Below, one piece after another: positions 1 to 5,806 of a DNA stretch of 6,078 nt; position 1 is the stretch's first letter, and every line of letters starts with the position of its first letter. Made by a program: the position numbers and the translations under genes. Origin of the DNA: Erysipelotrichaceae bacterium (lineage in GTDB: Bacteria; Bacillota_I; Bacilli_A; Erysipelotrichales; Erysipelotrichaceae); the NCBI GenBank assembly GCA_024681275.1, contig JAILBD010000262.1, positions 1 through 6,078 on the forward strand. Reading direction: 5' to 3'. Under the pieces are notes generated by a model. The model did not search any database. It worked only from the letters and a program-made list of their open reading frames with translations, and was not told the DNA's origin.

Positions 1-672
<672 letters not shown>

Positions 673-701
673 GTGCCATTAAATTCAGTAACAAACATCA
701 A

Positions 702-731
702 AGACGAAACCTAAGTGTCTCGTCCTTTTTT
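702..731 (+). terminator. Probable rho-independent terminator of lysS, within repeat copy 1
   Basis: GACGA at 703-707 pairs with TCGTC at 720-724 around a 12-base loop, followed one base later by six T's (726-731). It lies 30 bases after the lysS stop codon. The stem is shorter than that of the matching hairpin in repeat copy 2. It can be lengthened slightly if C725 bulges and the A's at 701-702 pair with the T run. Confidence 0.6.
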
Positions 732-757
732 ATATTTAGAAAAGAAAAAAGCAAGAA

Positions 758-781
758 ATTGACGACCAAATTGACGACCAA
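758..781 (+). repeat. Two tandem 12-mers ATTGACGACCAA in repeat copy 1
   Basis: Two perfect copies of ATTGACGACCAA lie head to tail at 758-769 and 770-781. Repeat copy 2 has three units at the same place, so the array differs in length between the two copies. Short tandem units of this kind are often protein-binding iterons or products of replication slippage; the sequence does not say which. Confidence 0.85.
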
Positions 782-882
782 AAACAGTGAAACCACAAAA
801 AGATATAAAGAGTTATCCGATATTAAAAACAAAAAAAACTCGATAAAGTGCGGTGTTTTGCTTGCTGAGAAATATAGAAAGG

Positions 883-896
883 AAAGGGGACCCTTC
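883..896 (-). terminator. Weak hairpin after the minus-strand relic
   Basis: Read on the minus strand, GAAGG (896-892) can pair with CCTTT (887-883), including one G-T pair, around a 4-base loop. It is followed by a C/T-rich tract rather than a clean T run. It lies just past the stop codon of the minus-strand gene relic at 900, so it may be the remains of that gene's terminator. The support is weak. Confidence 0.25.
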
Positions 897-899
897 TGA

Positions 900-1052
900 T
901 TACTGTTTCTTATCGACCAGATCCGTCGGAATGGTCGGTGTGCCCTGGCCGTAGAACTTGAAGACATCGACCATGGTCTGAATCTGTTCATCGGTCATTT
1001 CGTTGGTCTTGCCATCCGGGCAGCAGGCACGTGCTGCCAGGTAGCCCTTGGC
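900..1052 (-). pseudogene. C-terminal relic of an unidentified gene (about 50 codons)
   Basis: On the minus strand an open frame of about 50 codons ends at TAA (902-900). It reads like real protein: it starts near AKGYLAARACCPDGKTNEMT, continues with DEQIQTMVDVFKFYGQ and ends with PTDLVDKKQ. Third-position G/C preference resembles the intact genes in the window. It contains a CC pair and a predicted amphipathic helix. Upstream of about 1052 the frame turns into arginine-rich, unlikely sequence and has no credible start or ribosome binding site, so the 5' part of the gene appears to be lost. I do not recognise the family. The break coincides with the start of a plus-strand relic facing the other way. 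Confidence 0.55.
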
Positions 1053-1293
1053 TGAACGCCTTCTCCGTCTATAAGAACAAGAAAGAGATCGACATGTCCT
1101 ACGATACCTACGTCAACGAAGGATATCAGTATCTGGAAGAGACGGAACGGTCTTTGAAGAGGACGGAAAAACGGAACCTGCCGTATAAGGAAACGCTGAT
1201 CGCAAAGATGTATGAAAACAAGGGTATCAATGCGGAGCCAAGAAATACAGAAGGATGGCGGAACGCCACGAAAACGAACTTACAAAGAAATAA
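1052..1293 (+). pseudogene. Frameshifted C-terminal relic of a hypothetical charged protein
   Basis: From about 1052 the plus strand reads as a plausible protein (LNAFSVYKNKKEIDMSYDTY, then NEGYQYLEETERSLKRTEKR and KETLIAKMYENKGIN). Near 1235 the sensible reading moves to the frame used by 1237-1293, which gives AKKYRRMAERHENELTKK and a TAA stop at 1291-1293. In the original frame the text becomes poor and runs on to 1372 through a hairpin region, so a one-base frameshift at about 1230-1237 is the simpler reading. The product would be a lysine/glutamate-rich, helical C-terminus. An ATG at 1094 exists but has only a weak AAGAAAGAG upstream, and coding-like sequence extends above it, so I treat the gene as 5'-truncated. 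The family is unknown. Confidence 0.5.
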
Positions 1294-1301
1294 GAGTAAA
1301 C

Positions 1302-1384
1302 AAAGGGCCGGCATCAGCAGCTTATGCTCCGCCTTTATCGGAACATCCGGTTTGGGGCATATTTCAGAATGAAGGCCCTTTTTT
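1302..1384 (+). ncRNA. Nested-hairpin RNA ending in a T run: long terminator or small structured RNA
   Basis: Three nested stems can form. The outer is AAAGGGCC (1302-1309) with GGCCCTTT (1374-1381), continuing into T's to 1384. The middle is ATGCTCC (1324-1330) with GGGGCAT (1354-1360), including one T-G pair. The inner is CGGA (1339-1342) with TCCG (1346-1349). An alternative hairpin, GCAT (1311-1314) with ATGC (1324-1327), would exclude the middle stem. At ~80 bases this is larger than a simple terminator. It lies 8 bases after the plus-strand relic and about 140 bases before the sugar operon's start codon. It could be that gene's terminator, a small RNA or a leader element. I match it to no known riboswitch. 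Confidence 0.45.
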
Positions 1385-1399
1385 ATTGTTTTAGTTTGA

Positions 1400-1450
1400 A
1401 ACATGTTACAGAAAATGACACATGTTAGTGAATGATGTAAACATATTTAC
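1400..1450 (+). promoter_or_regulatory. Three phased ACATRT motifs: candidate operator array
   Basis: ACATGTTA occurs at 1401-1408 and again at 1420-1427; the first copy sits in the perfect palindrome AACATGTT (1400-1407). A third related site is the palindrome GTAAACATATTTAC (1437-1450). The motif centres lie about 19 and 21 bases apart, close to two helical turns, so bound proteins would sit on one face of the DNA. The third site overlaps the likely -35 element. The best candidate ligand is the RpiR-family protein encoded in the operon. The third palindrome also partly resembles a CcpA cre site but has the wrong length. The motifs are seen directly; their role is inferred. Confidence 0.5.
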
Positions 1451-1475
1451 TTGCATATCCGGGCGTTTATACAAT
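1446..1475 (+). promoter_or_regulatory. Likely sigma-A-type promoter of the sugar operon
   Basis: A -35-like TTTACT (1446-1451; 4 of 6 matches to consensus) or TTACTT (1447-1452) is followed by TACAAT (1470-1475; 5 of 6 matches to the -10 consensus), giving a spacer of 18 or 17 bases. Transcription would start near 1482, leaving a leader of about 45 bases. GATAAT at 1488-1493 is an alternative -10, with a poorer -35. Confidence 0.45.
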
Positions 1476-1525
1476 GGTCTTGCAGATGATAATGTGGCCA
1501 CCTTTAAAAGAAAGGATCTATTAGA

Positions 1526-2932
1526 ATGAAAAAATACAATGTTGTGATCTGCGGAGGCGGTAGTACCTATACTCCGGATATGCTGGAACTGCTTGTGATG
1601 ATGAAAAAGCCGTTTCCTTTACAGAAAGTGATCCTCTATGACATCGATGAGGAACGTCAGAAGATCGTCGGTGAATTCGGAAAAGTCATGTTCAGGGAGT
1701 ATATGCCGGACGTCGAATTCAGCTACACTCTCAACAAGAAAGAAGCATTTGAAGGCATCGATTTCGCCTTTGTCCAAATCAGGGCAGGTGGTCTTGAACT
1801 CAGAAACTCTGATGAGAAGATTCCGTATAAATATGATCGCATCGGTCAGGAGACCTGCGGTGCCGGTGGCATGGCCTATGGCGTACGCAGCGTCGTGCAG
1901 ATGATCGAACTGGTCAGAGACATCAGAAATTATGCACCGGATGCCTGGATCATCAATTATTCCAATCCTGCGGCTATCGTTGCCGAGGCATGCAAAGTCG
2001 TCTTCCCTGATGACAGAAAACTCGTCAACATCTGTGACATGCCGACGGATGTCCTGGAAAGATACATCCATTACATCGGAAAGAAGAGAAGCGATGTCAA
2101 TCCGATGTACTTCGGTCTCAATCACTTCGGCTGGTTCACCCATCTCTATGACAAGAAGACGGGCAAGGATGTCCTTCCGGAGCTGCTGGACTATGTTCAG
2201 ACTCATTACGATGAGATCCACGAAGAAAGAGTCAAGGCAATCAGAGGCCCCGAAGACCACTGGTCCATCACTTTCCTGGCACACCTGGAGATGATGAAGG
2301 ATTATCCGTACTATCTGCCGAATTCCTACAACCTCTATTACCTCTATCCGGAAAAGATCAGAAAGCACTACAGCAAGGAACATACCAGATACGACGAGGT
2401 CAAAGAAGGCAGAGAAAAGAGCGTCTTCGCATACTGCAAGGAGATCTCAGCCCTTGGCAGAATGAAAGGTACGAAATACGATATCACGGACCGCATCTCG
2501 CCGTATGAGAACGTGGAAGGAAGCCTTTCATCGGAAACGATCTATTCCGACAATGATGTTCATGCGGCATATCTGGTCGAGCTGGTCCTGTCGATCATCA
2601 ACAACACCAACGCACAGGCCATGGTCATGGTGAAAAACGATGGCATCGTGCCAAATCTCGATCCGGGAATGATGGTCGAAGCGACAGTTCTGGTTGGAAA
2701 AGAAGGCCTGATCCCGCTGACTCACGGTGAAGTACCGCAGTTTGAAAAGGGACTTCTGGAAAATCAGTACGCTTGCGAGCACACACTGGTCGAAGCGATC
2801 TTAGAGAAAAACGATCTGAAACTGCTGCAGGCATTTGCCCAGAACAGGCTGGTCGGTGATACCGATGTGGCAAAGAAGATCATTGCAGAATTCAAGGAAG
2901 CAAACGGCTCTTACTGGCCGGACTTCAGATAA
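1526..2932 (+). CDS. GH4 family 6-phospho-glycosidase, probably 6-phospho-alpha-glucosidase
   Basis: This 468-residue cytoplasmic enzyme should split a 6-phospho disaccharide or glycoside delivered by the PTS. GH4 enzymes use NAD+ and a divalent metal (usually Mn2+) in an oxidation-elimination mechanism. The Rossmann loop is CGGGSTYTP (residues 9-17). NYSNPAAIVAEA is at 144-155, CDMP at 170-173 and GLNHFGW at 197-203. In characterised GlvA/MalH enzymes the equivalents of Cys170 and His200 bind the metal and Asp171 acts in catalysis; Tyr268 in LPNSY probably matches the catalytic tyrosine. CDMP is the signature of 6-phospho-alpha-glucosidases, while beta-glucosidases of the family usually have CNVP. 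The length and the C-terminal end (YWPDFR) are normal for GlvA-like proteins, so the gene looks intact. The start is supported by AAAGGA at 1511-1516, nine bases upstream. It is the first gene of the operon; EIIC follows after 28 bases. Alpha specificity is inferred from motif and resemblance. Confidence 0.94.
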   Translation: MKKYNVVICGGGSTYTPDMLELLVMMKKPFPLQKVILYDIDEERQKIVGEFGKVMFREYMPDVEFSYTLNKKEAFEGIDFAFVQIRAGGLELRNSDEKIPYKYDRIGQETCGAGGMAYGVRSVVQMIELVRDIRNYAPDAWIINYSNPAAIVAEACKVVFPDDRKLVNICDMPTDVLERYIHYIGKKRSDVNPMYFGLNHFGWFTHLYDKKTGKDVLPELLDYVQTHYDEIHEERVKAIRGPEDHWSITFLAHLEMMKDYPYYLPNSYNLYYLYPEKIRKHYSKEHTRYDEVKEGREKSVFAYCKEISALGRMKGTKYDITDRISPYENVEGSLSSETIYSDNDVHAAYLVELVLSIINNTNAQAMVMVKNDGIVPNLDPGMMVEATVLVGKEGLIPLTHGEVPQFEKGLLENQYACEHTLVEAILEKNDLKLLQAFAQNRLVGDTDVAKKIIAEFKEANGSYWPDFR

Positions 2933-2960
2933 AACTCATTAAAAGAGGGGAGTAATAAAA

Positions 2961-4244
2961 ATGAACAAATTCTTAGAGAAAATGGAAGAGAAGATGCTTC
3001 CGATCGTCGAATGGGTACAATCCAACAAGTACCTGTCTTCGATCCAGTACGGTATGTCGTGCATCATGCCTCTGATGATGGTCGGTGCATTCTGCTGCGT
3101 TATTTCCGATTTTCCTCTTGATGCATATCAGAATTTCATGCACGGCATCTTCGGCGATTTCTGGTTTGACTGGAACTGGGTCTATGTCAATCCGGCAACG
3201 ATGGGTCTTTGCGGCATCGTTTCACTGATCACAACGACCTACGAGCTTGCCAGACAGGACAAGGTCAACAGTATTCCGGCTGTCGTCATTTCCCTGGTCA
3301 GCTATTTCATGATCCTGGCGTTTACTGAAGACGGCGGCGGCTATGCCTTTGCCGAATTCAGCTCTTCGAACCTTTTCCTGGCATTGATCGTCGCAATCGT
3401 ATCAGAAGCGATCTATAACTTCTGTATCAAGAAAAATCTCACGATCAAGATGCCAAAGAGCGTTCCTGCCTTCGTTTCCCAGCAGTTCACAGCTGTCGTT
3501 CCTGCGATCATCAATGTCTTCCTGTTCCTGATCATCAGAGTCATCGTCATGAACACTTCGTTTGGAACGGTTTCCAACATGATCTATACGATCCTGCAGG
3601 CACCCCTGGCAAACCTGGGCACGACATATGTCGGCACGATGATCTTCACGATCCTCAATTCCCTGATCTGGATGTTCGGTATCCACGGTACAAATGTCAT
3701 TTTCTCTGTCTGTCTCCCGTTATGGCAGGCGGCCAGAGCGGCCAATTTGGAAGTTTACATGCAGAGCGCATCCGCGCTTCGCCCGTATATCGTCACTGAC
3801 AGCTTCGGTGATATGATCATCTTCCTGACCGGTACGGGTCTGACGCTTTCGCTGGTCCTTGAAATGATCCTTCTGTGCCGTTCCGAAAGACTTAAGGCAG
3901 TCGGCAAGACAGCGCTGATCCCGGGCATCTTCAATGTTAACGAACCGGTCATCTTCGGTCTGCCGATCGTATTGAATCCGGTCCTGCTGATCCCGTTCGT
4001 CCTTTCACCGGTCGTCTGTGTTTCGCTGGCTTACTTTTCGATGAAATTCGGTATCGTGCCTCGTCCGACCGGTGTTCCTGTTCCTTGGACTATGCCGGCT
4101 CCGTTCGGTGGCTTCATGATGACAGGATCAATCATGGGCGGCATCCTGCAGATCGTCCTCCTGGTCATTTCCGGACTGATCTGGTATCCGTTCATCAAAG
4201 TCCTCGACAGACAGTACGTCAAAGAAGAAGAGGAGAACGCATAA
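2961..4244 (+). CDS. PTS lactose/cellobiose-family EIIC, membrane permease
   Basis: This 427-residue integral membrane protein carries the sugar across the cytoplasmic membrane while EIIB phosphorylates it. Its fold and motifs fit the Lac family (CelB/ChbC type): an amphipathic N-terminus (MNKFLEKMEEKMLPIVEWV), then about ten hydrophobic segments. The conserved FGIHG lies near residues 239-243, with His242 likely in the sugar site. FNVNEPVIFGLPIVLNP is at 324-340, with Glu328 matching the glutamate that holds the sugar C6-OH in structurally known ChbC. PWTMPAPFGGF is at 375-385. No IIA or IIB domain is fused; these are separate genes downstream. A strong GAGGGGAG ribosome binding site at 2945-2952 supports the start. 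The characterised GH4 alpha-glucosidases I recall, such as GlvA and MalH, are paired with glucose-type EIICB permeases, so this pairing is uncommon and leaves the sugar uncertain. Confidence 0.95.
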   Translation: MNKFLEKMEEKMLPIVEWVQSNKYLSSIQYGMSCIMPLMMVGAFCCVISDFPLDAYQNFMHGIFGDFWFDWNWVYVNPATMGLCGIVSLITTTYELARQDKVNSIPAVVISLVSYFMILAFTEDGGGYAFAEFSSSNLFLALIVAIVSEAIYNFCIKKNLTIKMPKSVPAFVSQQFTAVVPAIINVFLFLIIRVIVMNTSFGTVSNMIYTILQAPLANLGTTYVGTMIFTILNSLIWMFGIHGTNVIFSVCLPLWQAARAANLEVYMQSASALRPYIVTDSFGDMIIFLTGTGLTLSLVLEMILLCRSERLKAVGKTALIPGIFNVNEPVIFGLPIVLNPVLLIPFVLSPVVCVSLAYFSMKFGIVPRPTGVPVPWTMPAPFGGFMMTGSIMGGILQIVLLVISGLIWYPFIKVLDRQYVKEEEENA

Positions 4245-4281
4245 GTATATATTCAAGGGACCTGTATGAGATAATTGAGCT

Positions 4282-4989
4282 ATGGATGCAAGAGAATCAT
4301 TTAAACAGTTTGAACTGAACGACAGTGAATACAATGTCCTGCAGGTCCTTTCCGATGAACTTGAAAAAGGCAATTCTTCCATCACCATCCGGGAGCTTTC
4401 CAAAAAGACCTATACGGCGACTGCCAGTATCGTCCGTCTTGCTAAGAAGATCGGCTACTACGGTTATTCCGATATGCTGTTCTCTTTCAGGAAGAAACAG
4501 AGTGAAACTGTAGAATTCAAGACGAAAGATACATTGAGTTCCGTCATGGTTTCCGAAGAAAGCCTCCAGGTCATGGACCGTCTGATCTCGGACATCGTTT
4601 CGGGCGAATACGATGTCATCGATCTTGACGGGACAGGCTATTCCGCCTATGTTGCTGAATACATGTGTGACAAGCTGACAGAGCTCGGTATTCCTTCTTC
4701 CCATATCAGCCCGATGGATCTCAAGATCACGAAAAATCCACTGGTGATCTTCGTCTCTGCCTCCGGTGAGACCAAGGATGTCATCCATCTGATCGATGAA
4801 TGCAGAAACGCAGGATATAAGATGTATGCGATCACTGCCAAGGACAAGAGTTCCCTGTCAAAAAGGATCGCAGACAGGATCGTGCTGTTTCAGGAAGCAG
4901 GTTCATCCTATCAGAACTACTTTGTCGGCAACGCCATCATCCTTATGGAGAATATGGCGGCTGCCATCTACAATCTGAAAAAACAATAG
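4282..4989 (+). CDS. RpiR/MurR-family transcriptional regulator (HTH plus SIS domain)
   Basis: This 235-residue DNA-binding regulator probably responds to the sugar phosphate made by the PTS. The N-terminal HTH_6 domain covers about residues 1-75, with the helix-turn-helix around ITIRELSKKTYTATASIVRL (34-53) and the typical KKIGYYGYSDM after it. A SIS sugar-phosphate-binding domain spans about 110-230, marked by GTGYSAYVA (117-125) and SASGETKDVIHLI (159-171). The protein is slightly short for the family (often ~250-280 residues), mainly in the linker. It sits between EIIC and EIIB, 37 bases after EIIC. The ATG at 4282 is the first possible start because TGA (4276-4278) closes the frame just upstream, yet no good ribosome binding site is seen: AAGGGA (4254-4259) is too far away. 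Translation may be deliberately low. Whether it represses or activates is not visible. Confidence 0.93.
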   Translation: MDARESFKQFELNDSEYNVLQVLSDELEKGNSSITIRELSKKTYTATASIVRLAKKIGYYGYSDMLFSFRKKQSETVEFKTKDTLSSVMVSEESLQVMDRLISDIVSGEYDVIDLDGTGYSAYVAEYMCDKLTELGIPSSHISPMDLKITKNPLVIFVSASGETKDVIHLIDECRNAGYKMYAITAKDKSSLSKRIADRIVLFQEAGSSYQNYFVGNAIILMENMAAAIYNLKKQ

Positions 4990-4998
4990 GAGTCCAAT

Positions 4999-5307
4999 AT
5001 GTTAAATGTATTATTAATCTGTTCCATGGGCGCTTCCACTGCTGTACTCTGCGAAAAGATAAAGGAAGCCGCAAAAGAAGAAGGAGAAGACATCAATATC
5101 TGGGCGACAGCCCTTTCTGTTGCGGGCGACGAGATCCCAAAAGCTGACGTCATCCTTTTAGGGCCGCAGATCAGATATATGCTGAAGAAGGTACAGAAAG
5201 AAGCGGAAGACAAACCGGTCCGCGCAATCGATATGATGACATACGGAAATCTTGACGGCAAAGGCGTCTACGACGTCATTAAAGAAATGAGGACGGATGA
5301 AAAATAA
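4999..5307 (+). CDS. PTS lactose/cellobiose-family EIIB
   Basis: This 102-residue cytoplasmic protein takes the phosphate from EIIA on a cysteine and passes it to the sugar bound in EIIC. The phosphorylation loop is at the N-terminus, LLICSMGAST, with Cys8 as the likely active residue. The rest follows the CelA/ChbB pattern: an N-terminal helix with many charges, KADVILLGPQIRYML at residues 48-62, KPVRAIDMMTYGNLDGKGVYD near 72-92, and a C-terminal helix. The length is normal for a single-domain IIB. AGGAG at 4988-4992 overlaps the regulator's TAG stop and lies six bases before the ATG, so the two genes are likely translationally coupled. Its own 3' end overlaps the EIIA gene by 11 bases. Confidence 0.95.
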   Translation: MLNVLLICSMGASTAVLCEKIKEAAKEEGEDINIWATALSVAGDEIPKADVILLGPQIRYMLKKVQKEAEDKPVRAIDMMTYGNLDGKGVYDVIKEMRTDEK

Positions 5308-5599
5308 GAAGCAGTATGAAGAACTCTGTTTCCGGATCATCTCGGCTGCCGGCAGTGCGAAGAGTTCATTTTTGGAAGCCATCGAACTTGCCAAAGAAGG
5401 CGAAGACTATGAAGCTTCCCTGAAAGAAGGCAACGAAGTCTTCATGGAAGCGACAAAAGCGCATACGGAGGCACTGCAGCTGGATGCTTCCGAAGACCTT
5501 GATATCGGCTTGCTGCTGATCCATGCGGAGACGATCCTCTCTTCCGCAGAAACAGTGAGGGACCTCTCTCAAACCATCATAGAACTCATTAACAAATGA
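5297..5599 (+). CDS. PTS lactose/cellobiose-family EIIA, divergent
   Basis: This 100-residue cytoplasmic, all-helical protein relays phosphate from HPr to EIIB; the family works as a trimer. Family marks are an N-terminal helix (EELCFRIISAAGSAKSSFLEA), the charged segment EGEDYEASLKEG, KAHTEAL at 54-60 and LLLIHAETIL at 72-81. His76 aligns with the phosphorylated histidine (His78 of Lactococcus LacF, His89 of ChbA). The usual HxQDHLM context is changed to HAETILS: the aspartate that binds the central metal in LacF (Asp81) is a threonine here (Thr79), and the next histidine is isoleucine. The glutamine common in the EAHxxQT motif is also missing. The protein therefore looks active but from a diverged branch. 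The start overlaps EIIB by 11 bases, with GAGGA at 5289-5293 closely spaced, which fits coupled translation. Confidence 0.91.
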   Translation: MKNKKQYEELCFRIISAAGSAKSSFLEAIELAKEGEDYEASLKEGNEVFMEATKAHTEALQLDASEDLDIGLLLIHAETILSSAETVRDLSQTIIELINK

Positions 5600-5617
5600 T
5601 CCTGCGGGATCATTTTT
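5594..5617 (+). terminator. Rho-independent terminator of the PTS operon, overlapping the EIIA stop codon
   Basis: AATGATCC (from 5595) pairs with GGATCATT (to 5614) around the tetraloop TGCG (5603-5606), and the hairpin runs directly into T's ending at 5617. The EIIA stop codon TGA (5597-5599 by frame) lies inside the 5' arm, so a ribosome terminating there would cover part of the hairpin. Confidence 0.82.
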
Positions 5618-5691
5618 GTATTGCTTTCATTCATCTTTCATTGGCGATACAATCAAAGTGATGAAATAGAAAAAGATCATCATATTCAATT

Positions 5692-5722
5692 AGGACGAAA
5701 CATGGACAGCTCGTCCTTTTTT
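5692..5722 (+). terminator. Terminator hairpin at the left end of repeat copy 2
   Basis: AGGACGA (5692-5698) pairs perfectly with TCGTCCT (5711-5717) around a 12-base loop, followed by a T run to 5722. The arms match the hairpin at the lysS end, but the loop is different. It would act as a second terminator about 75 bases past the operon's own terminator. Confidence 0.7.
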
Positions 5723-5740
5723 ATTAGAAAAAAGCAAGAA

Positions 5741-5775
5741 ATCGACGACTGATTGACGACCAAATTGACGACCAA
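5741..5775 (+). repeat. Three tandem ~12-mers in repeat copy 2
   Basis: ATCGACGACTG (5741-5751, a diverged 11-base unit) is followed by two perfect ATTGACGACCAA units (5752-5763 and 5764-5775). Copy 1 has only the two perfect units, so the copies differ by gain or loss of a unit. Confidence 0.83.
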
Positions 5776-5806
5776 AAACAGTGAAACCTTAAAAAGATAT
5801 AAAGAG

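Larger units (their letters stand above)
702..848 (+). repeat. Interspersed repeat, copy 1 (~147 bp)
   Basis: This stretch is repeated in the same orientation at 5692-5841. The parts, in order, are a terminator-like hairpin whose arms are shared but whose loop differs between copies; an A-rich spacer ending AAAAAAGCAAGAAA; tandem 12-mers; a strongly conserved core (AAACAGTGAAACC, then AAAAAGATATAAAGAGTTAT); and a right-end imperfect inverted repeat, TTATCCGA (813-820) with TCGATAA (840-846). Similarity stops sharply after CGATAAAG at 848. From 770 to 848 I count by hand only about five differences from copy 2. No transposase or long open frame lies inside, and I see no obvious terminal inverted repeats or target duplication. 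It may be a non-autonomous element or a family of intergenic repeats. I do not recognise the family. Confidence 0.88.

Noticed and set aside
698..991. Minus-strand open frame covering copy 1 and part of the minus-strand relic (LVVNLVVN text)
   Set aside because: It uses a different frame from the protein-like relic at 900-1052 and mostly reads A/T-rich repeat. I considered an integrase tail but could see no tyrosine-recombinase motif.
1302..1384. Signal recognition particle RNA or a known riboswitch
   Set aside because: The conserved SRP tip (GGAAG/AGCAG) is not present in the right arrangement, and no riboswitch core that I recognise matches the loops.
1436..1451. CcpA catabolite-repression (cre) site
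   Set aside because: TGTAAACATATTTACT resembles a cre palindrome, but the half-sites are about two bases too far apart and the central CG is missing, so I treat it only as part of the phased operator array.
1619..2383. Long minus-strand open frame (254 codons) opposite the GH4 gene
   Set aside because: It lies wholly within the clear GH4 coding frame, has no ribosome binding site or recognisable family, and is explained by codon bias of the sense gene.
4297..4788. Minus-strand open frame of 163 codons opposite the RpiR gene
   Set aside because: Shadow of the regulator gene; the composition reads as antisense of a normal coding frame.
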